Shown here: one piece after another, positions 37,012 through 45,967 of the stretch
Layout of the letters: each line of letters begins with the position of its first letter
Numbering within the stretch: position 1 is the first letter of the stretch
NCBI GenBank assembly: GCA_013287025.1
Contig: JABDEN010000002.1
Span: 1 to 64,000, forward strand
DNA: 64,000 nt
Source of the DNA: Gammaproteobacteria bacterium
GTDB lineage: Bacteria > Pseudomonadota > Gammaproteobacteria > DSM-16500
Reading direction: 5' to 3'
The notes under the pieces: generated by a model
Database searches by the model: none
The model's input: only the letters and a program-made list of their open reading frames with translations
Told to the model about the DNA's origin: nothing
Program-made: the position numbers and the translations under genes

Positions 37012-37390
37012 CTATAGTTTTTCTAACAGTGTATGGAATAATGGTAAAAGCATGAATATCGGGTGAAAAATCTTTTGAATTCCGTGTAACAAAAAGTAAT
37101 TTATGATTAATTGCAACTGCAGCTTGTAAAGCATCAGGTAATTTCCACTTATACTGCCTTCGGAGTTCTGCAGCCATATCCGCTTCAATCTGAGTAATTG
37201 CCAATGTTTTAAAGCGCTCCAAAAAAGTTTTTGTAATCGTTAAATGAGGAGATTCGACACCCACGAGTATTTCAGCACGGGTTATTACTGAAATGTAACT
37301 ATTTTTAATATTGGATTTTAACCATTCTGTTGCGTTTGAAATATTATTTAAATGATCAATAAGGATGACTGAATCCAAAAGATATTTCAT
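36911..37390 (-). CDS. vapC: VapC-type PIN-domain toxin with C-terminal read-through into the IS element
   Basis: A PIN-domain ribonuclease of 159 residues. The acidic site is complete: D6 (MKYLLDSVIL), E40 (SVITRAEIL), D86 (KLPDALQA) and the VTRNSKDF segment (N104, D107). VapC proteins usually end near the IIPYT motif, here residue 121 (about 37028). The remaining 38 codons come from sequence antisense to the end of tnpB, so element insertion replaced the natural C-terminus and stop. The start at 37390 overlaps the antitoxin stop. Whether the extended toxin is active is unknown. Confidence 0.85.
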   Translation of the reverse strand: MKYLLDSVILIDHLNNISNATEWLKSNIKNSYISVITRAEILVGVESPHLTITKTFLERFKTLAITQIEADMAAELRRQYKWKLPDALQAAVAINHKLLFVTRNSKDFSPDIHAFTIIPYTVRKTIVKHRHPCLTVFSIRFPIDRAWLIHAMWYLESCR

Positions 37391-37392
37391 GC

Positions 37393-37629
37393 CTATTCCC
37401 ATTCATCTCTTAATTTATTTTGATATGCGAGACCATCACTTTTTTTCCAAATGCCCGCGGTTTGAGATAATATTTCTTCAATGGAAAGCTCTTTTTCAGA
37501 TTCTAACTTTTTTCGATAATATTGCAGCGCTTCCCGAACAATCTCCGTCATGGGGACGTGGCGTAAATGCGCCTGTTTATCCAGCCACTTTTTTTCAGTA
37601 TTATCTAAACTAATGATAGTGCGTTTCAT
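37393..37629 (-). CDS. Ribbon-helix-helix antitoxin of the VapBC-type pair
   Basis: 78 residues. The N-terminus MKRTIISLDNTEKKWLDKQA is a ribbon-helix-helix DNA-binding domain, and the C-terminal 35 residues (LSIEEILSQTAGIWKKSDG) form a helix-rich toxin-binding tail. It should neutralise the PIN toxin encoded just downstream and repress their shared promoter. The ATG at 37629 was chosen because homologous domain sequence begins there; the frame is open 23 codons further but crosses the likely promoter. Confidence 0.82.
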   Translation of the reverse strand: MKRTIISLDNTEKKWLDKQAHLRHVPMTEIVREALQYYRKKLESEKELSIEEILSQTAGIWKKSDGLAYQNKLRDEWE

Positions 37630-37643
37630 GAGTGACTTCTCAG

Positions 37644-37698
37644 TGATATCAATAAACAAGTATAATGATATCATACTATGGGCAGTAAAAAATATCAA
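37644..37698 (-). promoter_or_regulatory. Toxin-antitoxin promoter with two TGATATCA sites
   Basis: Reading on the minus strand, TTGATA (37693-37698) and TATGAT (37670-37675) are 17 bases apart. Two identical palindromes TGATATCA occur at 37666-37673, overlapping the -10 box, and at 37644-37651, 22 bases apart from start to start. This fits an operator bound by the ribbon-helix-helix antitoxin or the toxin-antitoxin complex. Confidence 0.6.
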
Positions 37699-37743
37699 TC
37701 ATGGTTACTCTAACCAGCAAAGGGTTTGTACGGCCCTCTTTGA

Positions 37744-40700
37744 TTAAATCGGCAACTTCTTCACATCCGGGTTTTCGGCGTACGCACGGAGAATTTCTTC
37801 AATAATTTGATCGACGATACCTTGGCCGCTCGCTTCTTCAATCAACGCACCTTGTTCTTTCAATGTTGCCAACCGCATTTCAATCAAAGATTTAATCGAA
37901 CCGCCGGGGAATAAATTCGCAAGCACGCGGCGTGCTTCGGCGGGACCCAATCGTTGATAAAGTTTATTACGGATATGCGCATCTTCCGCCGTCGTACTAA
38001 ACGCCCATAATTCAACGGGGCCTAAGGTACTGGTTAATAATTGCGTGTTAATACCGGTCTTCGTCGCGAATTGCGCGAGAAATGTTGCGCCCCCTTCACG
38101 AGGACCATGCACACGTGTTTTCAAAGCGACACGGGCGGTTTCTGATAAACCAAAAATCTCGGTCGAGCGACGAATCGCTTGTTCAGGACCTGCATCCATA
38201 ATAAAAATGGAAGTAGCAAATTCCACCATAATCGCATCAAAGTCATCTAACGATTGTGAAATTAACGCAATTTGGACGTTCCATTTTCGGCCTTCGCGCA
38301 TGTCTAAAATAACTTGATCGCGTACCGCACGCGCTTTTGAAGTACGATGGAATTCATCATAAACCAAGCGCTTGGGATCTTCGCGGATTTCGGCAATACG
38401 ACTGCGGTGATAACTACGATACGCCTCTGGCATATCGGTTAGCACATCTTCCGTTAAGTAAAAAGATCGTCCCAATACGTAACGCGCTAACATGTACATG
38501 ACTGCGGTCTGCCGATCGGCGACATCGCCACCACTTTTTGCGACTTCATCCAAATCTAATGACACAATTCGGGAATCTCCCAAATCAAAACGCGTCACGT
38601 TCGCGATGATAGGATATTCTCGAACCGCACTTGAAATCATACGACTGAACGCTTGAATTAAAGGTTCACCCGTCGGTGCTTTCACTAAACCATATAAATC
38701 TTCAACCGCCTGTGTTCGACATATCGCCGCAGCATCCGGTAACAAGGGAACCGCATAACGTTGCGCCAAAAGCGCTTCATGATAAAAACCGGCGAGAAAC
38801 AACGCATCGGTCACTTCCCACCACGTGGTGTGCTCATCTAAAACAAAACCAATTTCGCTCAAAATATCATCGACGATGGTCTCAATACCCTTAGTGTAAG
38901 GATGCGGTTTGCCATCATCCGCCAAATATTTATAAAGCTCATCAACAATCAAACCCGCCATATCGGGAATACCATCGTAGGGCCGTTCGGCGCCTAATGG
39001 TGTTGCGAGCAACGTGATAAAGTTGACGAGAAATCCACGCTCTTGCGCAGTCGGATATCGACAACCTAATTGCGTATCGAAAGGATTAATCGAATAATCT
39101 TGCGTCATGCGCAAACGATGATATCCAACCAAATGTTTGGAACCCGCGGGTAATGCTTCTTTTAACAAAGAAATTAAACCACTACTCGATGGACCAATGT
39201 CCACAATGGCAATTCGCGGCAGACGTTGAATACCGCCCTGCAAACATAGCGCTAAATTAATCGTATTCGACAACACCGACTTACCCGAACCGGGTCTTGC
39301 GTACATGAGATCAATCCAGGTCGTTTGCTGTGCGGACCCAGGTTGATAGGGCCATGGCTTGCCATCGGGTGAGCGTAACAACACTGCACCATATTTCCAC
39401 GCAGAAGCAGGGCGTGCGAAAGGCAACATATAAACCGCATCGGATAAAGGCGCAATGGAAGGTGTCGCCACACTGCCAGCCGTAAATCCTAATAAACTCG
39501 ATGCATAGCCACCAAACACATCACCACAAACTTCTGAGACTTCGCACGAACCCCAACCTTCCACCGCTTTGGCAAGTTCTGCCGCACGTGTACGTAACAA
39601 GCGAATGTTTCCCTCTGGCGCCCATGTGGCTAAACTGACTTGTAATCGGACCACCGCATCATCGGTGTTTAAATCAATATCTTTTAATAATTTATTTGCA
39701 TCATGTACTAACGCATTTTGAGATGAGGTCCACGCTAAAATGGCAGCCATTGCAGATTTAAAACGTAGTGTGTTTAAGCCACCACTTTCAATTAAAAATG
39801 AAATTCGCCACGGCACATGTGTTGGTATCGTTCTTGAAAAAAGATGACTGAATGATTTTACTTCTTGTGGAAAAAGATCAATAAAAAGTGGAGTATAGAT
39901 TCGATCCCCCACACGAACGGTTCTTAAATCAACGTTCACCGCGTCTCTTGGGAAAATTTGTCGTGAAAGCGGAGGCCACATCAAACCGGATAATTCATTC
40001 GCGAGTGGGCGCGCTTCATGCAAAGGAATTTTATCGCCGGGTAAAACCGCACGCCAATTTTTATCCGTAAAATCAGGATCAGCGGAATAACGCATCGCTA
40101 AAACTGATTCATGTACTTCCAATAGTTGACAATAAATGTTTAATTGTGACAAATCCGTCACCAATGAGCGCACAAAAGATCCATGCGCCTCACGAAGATC
40201 AGGAATGGCTGCAATAAGATTTTGCCCGTTAATAAACGGAGGAATTTTATTTTCTCGAATTAATTTTAATTTGTCTTTGGTTGCGCGTTTCAATTGTTCT
40301 TTGGAAAGCGAATAAGGTCGCGTCCACAATACAAAATATAATTCTTCATGCGCACAATATTTAGAAATATAGTCAATGCGCTCTTTAAATAAATCGTCTA
40401 ACTCGAGATGTAAACGATTTGCGGTAGCCCTCGCAGGACTTAAAATTTCTTGAATTTCAGATTTTACGGTTGATTTATCGTAGCTAAAATAAACCTGGAC
40501 CATATGTCCCGGTCTTTTTAATGTTGCTTGCAAACTTTGTGTGAGTCCTGCATGTACTGCTTCGAATTCTTCAGTACCAATGAGCCTTGTCACCCCAAAA
40601 ATTCGAATGACAGAAATAAGTGATCCGTCACGTGCGACGAGCGTATGTGTATCCTCTGCGGTTTCTAAATCACAATAGGATTCAGCCGTTTGTTTGAGTT

Positions 40701-40764
40701 CAGTACTGAACCACGCTAATACTGCATCTACGCCATCAAGTATTGGATCTACAAAACTACGCAT
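37744..40764 (-). CDS. icmB: Type IVB secretion ATPase IcmB/DotO
   Basis: A 1006-residue VirB4-like ATPase, the length of Legionella DotO. The N-terminal half is the VirB4-type domain; the C-terminal half has Walker A ARPGSGKSVLSN (about 489-500) and Walker B RLVYDEFHR. DotO forms the hexameric energy complex at the cytoplasmic side of the Dot/Icm channel, with DotB. It is the last gene of the block on this strand. A palindromic repeat lies between it and icmJ, so it may be partly separate in expression. Confidence 0.96.
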   Translation of the reverse strand: MRSFVDPILDGVDAVLAWFSTELKQTAESYCDLETAEDTHTLVARDGSLISVIRIFGVTRLIGTEEFEAVHAGLTQSLQATLKRPGHMVQVYFSYDKSTVKSEIQEILSPARATANRLHLELDDLFKERIDYISKYCAHEELYFVLWTRPYSLSKEQLKRATKDKLKLIRENKIPPFINGQNLIAAIPDLREAHGSFVRSLVTDLSQLNIYCQLLEVHESVLAMRYSADPDFTDKNWRAVLPGDKIPLHEARPLANELSGLMWPPLSRQIFPRDAVNVDLRTVRVGDRIYTPLFIDLFPQEVKSFSHLFSRTIPTHVPWRISFLIESGGLNTLRFKSAMAAILAWTSSQNALVHDANKLLKDIDLNTDDAVVRLQVSLATWAPEGNIRLLRTRAAELAKAVEGWGSCEVSEVCGDVFGGYASSLLGFTAGSVATPSIAPLSDAVYMLPFARPASAWKYGAVLLRSPDGKPWPYQPGSAQQTTWIDLMYARPGSGKSVLSNTINLALCLQGGIQRLPRIAIVDIGPSSSGLISLLKEALPAGSKHLVGYHRLRMTQDYSINPFDTQLGCRYPTAQERGFLVNFITLLATPLGAERPYDGIPDMAGLIVDELYKYLADDGKPHPYTKGIETIVDDILSEIGFVLDEHTTWWEVTDALFLAGFYHEALLAQRYAVPLLPDAAAICRTQAVEDLYGLVKAPTGEPLIQAFSRMISSAVREYPIIANVTRFDLGDSRIVSLDLDEVAKSGGDVADRQTAVMYMLARYVLGRSFYLTEDVLTDMPEAYRSYHRSRIAEIREDPKRLVYDEFHRTSKARAVRDQVILDMREGRKWNVQIALISQSLDDFDAIMVEFATSIFIMDAGPEQAIRRSTEIFGLSETARVALKTRVHGPREGGATFLAQFATKTGINTQLLTSTLGPVELWAFSTTAEDAHIRNKLYQRLGPAEARRVLANLFPGGSIKSLIEMRLATLKEQGALIEEASGQGIVDQIIEEILRAYAENPDVKKLPI

Positions 40765-40798
40765 GCTATTCCTTAAAAAAAATTAATTCATAGTAGTA

Positions 40799-40879
40799 CG
40801 TCGTCCCGCGGCTTGTCCGCGGGATCCAGTGACAGCGGATACGCCACTCTGGATCCCGCGGTCAAGCCGCGGGACGACG
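40799..40879. repeat. Palindromic repeat, family A, inside the dot/icm block
   Basis: Arms with one mismatch (GGACAAG changed to GGTCAAG on the right). The flanks AGTA/TACT extend the pairing by a few bases. It lies between icmJ and icmB. Confidence 0.94.
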
Positions 40880-40901
40880 TACTAATTGGCACGACAAAAA
40901 A

Positions 40902-41525
40902 TTAAGTCTGCTCAGCTTCTGCAGCTAATTCTTCGAGAGCTGCGGCTGCCCAAGCATCTAATTGCACTTTAAATTTCGTATACGATGGAAGTAATCGTAT
41001 ATCATTCAAAATATCAATCTTCATCTCTGGATTTTTAATTTGATGTTCTAAAATTAATTGTCCTAAAACAGATGGGTTACTGGTACCTTGACCATATTTA
41101 TTTTCAATTAATTGACTTCGAAATTTGAAACTTCGATAAATGGATTGCGCACTTTCTTGATAACCTGTGCCATTTCCCATTGCGCAAAAAAGTACATGAC
41201 AAAAACTATTTAATTCAGCTTGGCCCATTTCGGGAAGATAAATCAGCTGACCTCCGCCCATTTCTTCTAAACTTAATGATTCCAGAAATAAACATTGGGC
41301 ACAAAAACAACATGCTGTCATCAGATTGCTGATTTTATTATTCGTGTAATCGCCATCGCGATTCACAATTTCTTGATACTCTCTCGCTTGGAAACTACAA
41401 AACTGGCAAGTATATTGATCGCGGTTTAAAACTTTATTTGCAACTGGCAGAAAAGCTTTATCTGCACGACGACGTATAAAAATACGCCATCCACTTAAAT
41501 TGACTGCCAGTTGTAATTCTTGCAT
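40902..41525 (-). CDS. icmJ: Type IVB secretion protein IcmJ/DotN
   Basis: 207 residues with two Cys pairs (CQFC and CCFCAQC, about residues 40-100) in an HNH-endonuclease-like zinc fold, the hallmark of DotN. DotN is a cytoplasmic subunit of the DotL-DotM-DotN-IcmS-IcmW coupling complex that selects effectors. The order icmD-icmJ-icmB is the same as in Legionella. The C-terminus ends in an acidic helix rich in Ala and Glu. Confidence 0.95.
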   Translation of the reverse strand: MQELQLAVNLSGWRIFIRRRADKAFLPVANKVLNRDQYTCQFCSFQAREYQEIVNRDGDYTNNKISNLMTACCFCAQCLFLESLSLEEMGGGQLIYLPEMGQAELNSFCHVLFCAMGNGTGYQESAQSIYRSFKFRSQLIENKYGQGTSNPSVLGQLILEHQIKNPEMKIDILNDIRLLPSYTKFKVQLDAWAAAALEELAAEAEQT

Positions 41526-41542
41526 AAATCTTTATCTACTTT

Positions 41543-41917
41543 TTAAAAACTTGAAAATCCTGAAATACCTGCTTGTGTTCCACTAGAACCAAACAACGTT
41601 GCACCGCCTGCGCTAAATACGCTTGGAATGAAAAGTAATGCAGCTGAAATAAATAATAAAGCAATAGGTTGGCTCACGTGAATTTGTGTTGGGTTGTCTT
41701 TGTGCGCTTTGAACTTAACAACTGCAGCAACACCAAAAGCCATCCCTGCAACGTAAGAACCTGCAGTAATCAATTTTGCGAGATCATTTAGGTTTGTTAC
41801 CGCGGTGGCTGCAACAACACCAATACCGGAAGCCGATGCTCCAAAAGCAACTGCCCCAAAACAACTCAATAACCCTAGTAAAATTAACATGGTTTTTTTT
41901 GTAAACTTATAGCTCAT
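41543..41917 (-). CDS. icmD: Type IVB secretion protein IcmD/DotP
   Basis: 124 residues, very hydrophobic, with an N-terminal helix resembling a signal peptide and two more membrane segments (SGIGVVAATAVTNLNDL; LITAGSYVAGMAFGVAAVVK; IALLFISAALLFIPSVF). It matches DotP in length and position. DotP is an inner-membrane component related to DotE/IcmC; its exact task is unknown. The paralogous relation with icmC is visible in the GAAMIYLPS-like ends of both. Confidence 0.9.
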   Translation of the reverse strand: MSYKFTKKTMLILLGLLSCFGAVAFGASASGIGVVAATAVTNLNDLAKLITAGSYVAGMAFGVAAVVKFKAHKDNPTQIHVSQPIALLFISAALLFIPSVFSAGGATLFGSSGTQAGISGFSSF

Positions 41918-41950
41918 TGCGTTCTCCTTAAAAAATAAAAAAATAAAAAT

Positions 41951-42610
41951 CTATTGTGGTGGGCTCGGTGCAAATGCCGATCCTAATCCAAACGTGTCAT
42001 ATATCATTTGCAGCGTATCAAAAAGATCAATTAAAAATATCCCACCAATAATGTGCGCCATCGCGCGCCCAAATTGGCCATGCTGACCACCGCCTTGTTG
42101 ACCCAAATGGGTCAATATGACCAAACCTCTGATAAAAGCAATAAGACCTACTAATTGAACGACGATAATGCAAGCATTATAAAGATCTCGCCATTTGTCA
42201 TTGATCTGTTCTTCATAACCATAGGGGGATGGATTTAACCAAAAAGTCGTGAGTCCGGCATTTAACGTAGATGGCAAATATATCATGGCAGCGCCAACAA
42301 AAATATAAAGTAAAGGCCCACGCATGCTCGCTTCACTTGACATCATAGACCGCTGTTCGGCATATTTTTTCATTTTCATGACCCCTTCAATCACGAAAAA
42401 AAAGCCGATGACATAACAAATAGCAGTGATTAACAGCCACACTTGCGGTAACTGTGTGGCGAGATTGGTAATAAGCTGGGTTAAACTGACCGAGTTATAT
42501 AAATCATTATCTGCCGCTATTGCAGCGCGCATAAAGAGAGGGTTCATCATGATAATAATAAAAAGCTTGCATACCCAAGGAGGCATCAAAAAATTGTTAG
42601 CATGCTTCAT
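41951..42610 (-). CDS. icmC: Type IVB secretion protein IcmC/DotE
   Basis: 219 residues with an N-terminal hydrophobic segment and about four membrane helices; the conserved middle has EGVMKMKKYAEQRSMM, GPLLYIFVGAAMIYLPSTLN and LVGLIAFIRGLVILTHLGQQ, typical of DotE. It is an inner-membrane part of the Dot/Icm complex. Gene order and 33-base spacing to icmD support one transcription unit. The first roughly 35 residues are uncertain: an internal Met could also start the protein. Confidence 0.92.
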   Translation of the reverse strand: MKHANNFLMPPWVCKLFIIIMMNPLFMRAAIAADNDLYNSVSLTQLITNLATQLPQVWLLITAICYVIGFFFVIEGVMKMKKYAEQRSMMSSEASMRGPLLYIFVGAAMIYLPSTLNAGLTTFWLNPSPYGYEEQINDKWRDLYNACIIVVQLVGLIAFIRGLVILTHLGQQGGGQHGQFGRAMAHIIGGIFLIDLFDTLQMIYDTFGLGSAFAPSPPQ

Positions 42611-42634
42611 AAAACCCTCACATTCTTTCTTGAT

Positions 42635-43519
42635 TTATTCCACATTCATTCCATAGGATAAAGCAACCACGCGATTTCCGGTATCAATTTCAACAATACC
42701 GTCATAAGGATCAATCTTAGTGATGCGGCCATAATTCCGTAGAATATCACCCTCGGCTACTGTTACTGTATCACCGGATTCTGACTTAAGCCAAGCCCGT
42801 CCTGGAATAATTGCTTGGACGGTATAGTTGATTTTGGGCTCACCTCGGTTTGCCACCCCGCTTGAATGGGTAACTGTGACAGCGGGTTCTTCCCGTGCGG
42901 CTTGACTGATTTGCTGTAAATTGCTTTCTATGCGGTTCATTTTTTTGGAGATTTCATCCATTTTGCCGCGCATCATGTTTTCTTGCATTTCGTAATCGGA
43001 TATTTTTTGAGCATATTCCGTTTGCAAAAGATTCATCATCGCGGAAGTTTGTTGTTCAAGCGCAGTTAAACGTTCATCTATTTTTTTTATGTCTTCAGCC
43101 CCTGGAGGTGGTGTCGGTGCAACGACTGTCGCCATCGCCGGTTGTTGCTGTTCCACCACTTTGGGCGGTGGAGGCGTTTCTTGTTTCACTACGACAGGTT
43201 CTGCAGGCCTCGTCACCGGGGTAACAGCAGGTGCGGTTTTGATTTCACTTAATACATCTGCCGTGGGAGATTTGGAAGGGCTTAGCATTTTATAAACCAA
43301 TGCCATTAACACAATAAATATAACACCACCGATAATAGCTCGACGGCGCGGGTTGATATTGCTTAATTTGGCAAGAATCGATTCCTTAGGCGGTGCTGCA
43401 TTGCCATTTTCCGCAGAGGCTTTCGGAGACTCATCAACATCAAAATTCATTTGATCATCAGAAAAATGATACTCTTCTTCTTCATCTTCATAACGCTCTT
43501 CGTCTTTTTCATTTACCAT
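42635..43519 (-). CDS. icmG: Type IVB secretion protein IcmG/DotF
   Basis: 294 residues: an acidic cytoplasmic N-terminus (VNEKDEERYEDEEEE), one membrane helix near residues 63-78, a Pro-rich linker, a coiled coil (about 140-210) and a C-terminal beta-rich domain (TVAEGDILRNYGRITKIDPY). DotF is a bitopic inner-membrane protein of the Dot/Icm core that links to DotG. The extreme acidity of the N-terminus is notable but seen in relatives. It lies between icmE and icmC as in Legionella. Confidence 0.94.
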   Translation of the reverse strand: MVNEKDEERYEDEEEEYHFSDDQMNFDVDESPKASAENGNAAPPKESILAKLSNINPRRRAIIGGVIFIVLMALVYKMLSPSKSPTADVLSEIKTAPAVTPVTRPAEPVVVKQETPPPPKVVEQQQPAMATVVAPTPPPGAEDIKKIDERLTALEQQTSAMMNLLQTEYAQKISDYEMQENMMRGKMDEISKKMNRIESNLQQISQAAREEPAVTVTHSSGVANRGEPKINYTVQAIIPGRAWLKSESGDTVTVAEGDILRNYGRITKIDPYDGIVEIDTGNRVVALSYGMNVE

Positions 43520-43561
43520 AATTTAAGCCTCTCAAATGACAATTTTTTCCGCAATGACATT

Positions 43562-45967
43562 CTACGGTGTCGTTGATACTGTTGTTGTCGTCACTGCATT
43601 GGGTACTGTGGTCGTCGTGACCGTTTTAACGGGTACATCTTCATCGGTCACTTCCGATGCAAACAATATGCCTATACCGACACCGGCATAAATTTTGACA
43701 GTCGTGGGTCTATTCAAATTCTCAAGTGCAATTTCATTCAAGTTAGTACCGATTTGACCGATACCCACTGCAATTTTACTACCAGGACTCAATTCTGGAT
43801 GATCGGTACTGGTACCGAAAATACCTGTCGTGCTTGTACCAGCATTCGTAATTGCGCTTGAATATCCCTGTACAAATGAAGATGCCATCATGAGACCCCA
43901 TCTTGACAAATAATGATGATCGACCTCGTTTGCCATCACCGTTCTTGCCGTGTCAGGATCGATAGCATAAGCCGAAATAGATTTTGCAGAAGGCCAGTCT
44001 GTTTCGTCCATCTGCGTGAAGTTTAAGCTCACTTTATCTTGGCCTTGGGCAAGCGATAATTTTCCTAATAATTTAGCGCCCTTAAATTTGCCTTCGATAA
44101 TGGTTGCCATCACTGGTGTATCTGGATAATCGCTATCAACCGCCGTATCTAACACAGCAAAATAAATCGTACCGGATTTGATGAGGGCAGGTTTTTTGAT
44201 AACTTTTTCGCCGGCACCCCCCGCAATGGCACCGGGTAACGTGCCACCAGGGCCTGCGCCCTCTCCTGGTTTTTCAGGATTGAAACTGCCTTCCGAATGA
44301 CTCATGGTTGCCGGTGCCCAAACGGTATTTATTAAATTTTGCGCCTGTCCAGACATCGCATTTTGTAATGCTTGAATTCGTTCTAAACGATTATCTTTAA
44401 CTTGTTCGGCCGCTTGCACGGGAATATTTTCAAAATTTTCTACTGGGGCTGCGGTTTCCGCGGTTGCGTTTTGTACGCTTTCTTGCAAAGCAGCATATTC
44501 TGGTAATACGGTTTCTGTACCCGGTACTGCCCCGCCCGTCGGACGAATACTTGCTTGGTATTGTTGTAACAATGCTTGCGCTTCAGTAGGCGAGATAATG
44601 CCGGCTTGCACTGCTTTTTTTAATTCATCGGCATAAGCACTGGGTGTCGCATTATTAGCTTGCAAACTGAGTAAACGTTTAGCGAGATCACCTGCGGCTC
44701 CCCCTTTCGCAACCAATGCACCAATAGGACCTGCCGCTTGGATGGTTCCTTGTAATGATTTGTAATCATTGAGTAAAGCGTTAGCCGTTTCTTTAGAAAT
44801 TTTGCCATCATCTACTAATTTTTTGAGGGCTGCAGCGTAGGCGTCAAGCGGTGCATTTTGACTTTGTAAACCTTCTAATAATTTTTCTGCATCGGGTGGT
44901 ACTTGACCATTCGCCGCTAATTTTCTTAAATTTGCTAAAGCCGCTTCTTTGGCTCGTATCACATCTTGCACACCTGGTGCGGAACCATTTAATCGTCCTT
45001 TTTGATAATCCTGAATTAATTTGTTAGCAACCGCAGGTGTGAGTTTGCCTTCTGCGACTAATCGATTAATTGCATCAGTGTACTCATTCACGGGTACATT
45101 TTTGTTTTGCATTTCTTCAAGCATTTTTAAAACGTCAGGCGTGATCTGTCCTTCTTTCGCCATTTGTCGCAAACGGAAAATGCCTTCTTTCGCCCCTTCC
45201 TTCGCCAATTGCTGCGTATATTGCGCAAGCAAATTGCCGGCAGTCTCTGGGGAAATTTTACCTTCACGCACTAATCGTTGTAATTCTGCTGCGTATTCAG
45301 CAGGCGTCACTTGCATTTTTTGTAACTCTAACAATTCTGTTGCGTTGGCTAACGGCAATCTGCCCGATTTAATCATGTTATCCATCATTTTTGCACTGGC
45401 ATTCACTAATGCATTGGTATGTTGTTTTTTATATTTTTCTAATAATGCACGCGCCTCTTCGGGCGTTAATTTGCCAGCCTTCACTAATGCGTCTAACGCC
45501 GCCGCATATTCATCCACTGAGACATTGCGATTGGCAAGGTCTTTCAGCATATCTGCGGTTTCGCGATTGATTTTACCTTTATCCAATAAACTTTGAACTT
45601 CTGCATTCACATCTGGTGTATCAGGATTGGGACACATAAAACAACCGGATTCTCCACCCGCTACATTCAACACAGTTGGAATGGCAGATGCGCCTGCACC
45701 TTGCTGTCTTGCTTCTTCAATACGTCTTAAATTGGCCTCTTCGACCGATTGCTGATATTCGGGTGAAATTTCCCCCCCGGGAACCGATACTAAATTTTTG
45801 GGTGCATTAGCAACGCGAGCGGTCGCATTAGATGTCGCACTTCCAAAAAAATAAACGGCTAAATAAACCGCAAATGACACACCAACCACAGCTGCAAATA
45901 GAAGAAACATTCTGGATTTTGCATCAATATTCGAGAATAGCTTAAACTCTGGTAGTTTTAATGCCAT
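43562..45967 (-). CDS. icmE: Type IVB secretion channel protein IcmE/DotG with helical repeats
   Basis: 801 residues. One membrane helix at about 18-40 is followed by ten or so helical repeats of roughly 33-45 residues, with the pattern AAALDALVKAGKLTPEEARA, and a C-terminal VirB10-like domain (IKSGTIYFAVLDTAVDSDYP; GKFKGAKLLGKL) that forms the channel across the outer membrane. DotG, DotH and DotC/DotD make the core. The number of repeats varies among Legionellales. The gene overlaps icmK by one base and probably is coupled to it. Confidence 0.95.
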   Translation of the reverse strand: MALKLPEFKLFSNIDAKSRMFLLFAAVVGVSFAVYLAVYFFGSATSNATARVANAPKNLVSVPGGEISPEYQQSVEEANLRRIEEARQQGAGASAIPTVLNVAGGESGCFMCPNPDTPDVNAEVQSLLDKGKINRETADMLKDLANRNVSVDEYAAALDALVKAGKLTPEEARALLEKYKKQHTNALVNASAKMMDNMIKSGRLPLANATELLELQKMQVTPAEYAAELQRLVREGKISPETAGNLLAQYTQQLAKEGAKEGIFRLRQMAKEGQITPDVLKMLEEMQNKNVPVNEYTDAINRLVAEGKLTPAVANKLIQDYQKGRLNGSAPGVQDVIRAKEAALANLRKLAANGQVPPDAEKLLEGLQSQNAPLDAYAAALKKLVDDGKISKETANALLNDYKSLQGTIQAAGPIGALVAKGGAAGDLAKRLLSLQANNATPSAYADELKKAVQAGIISPTEAQALLQQYQASIRPTGGAVPGTETVLPEYAALQESVQNATAETAAPVENFENIPVQAAEQVKDNRLERIQALQNAMSGQAQNLINTVWAPATMSHSEGSFNPEKPGEGAGPGGTLPGAIAGGAGEKVIKKPALIKSGTIYFAVLDTAVDSDYPDTPVMATIIEGKFKGAKLLGKLSLAQGQDKVSLNFTQMDETDWPSAKSISAYAIDPDTARTVMANEVDHHYLSRWGLMMASSFVQGYSSAITNAGTSTTGIFGTSTDHPELSPGSKIAVGIGQIGTNLNEIALENLNRPTTVKIYAGVGIGILFASEVTDEDVPVKTVTTTTVPNAVTTTTVSTTP

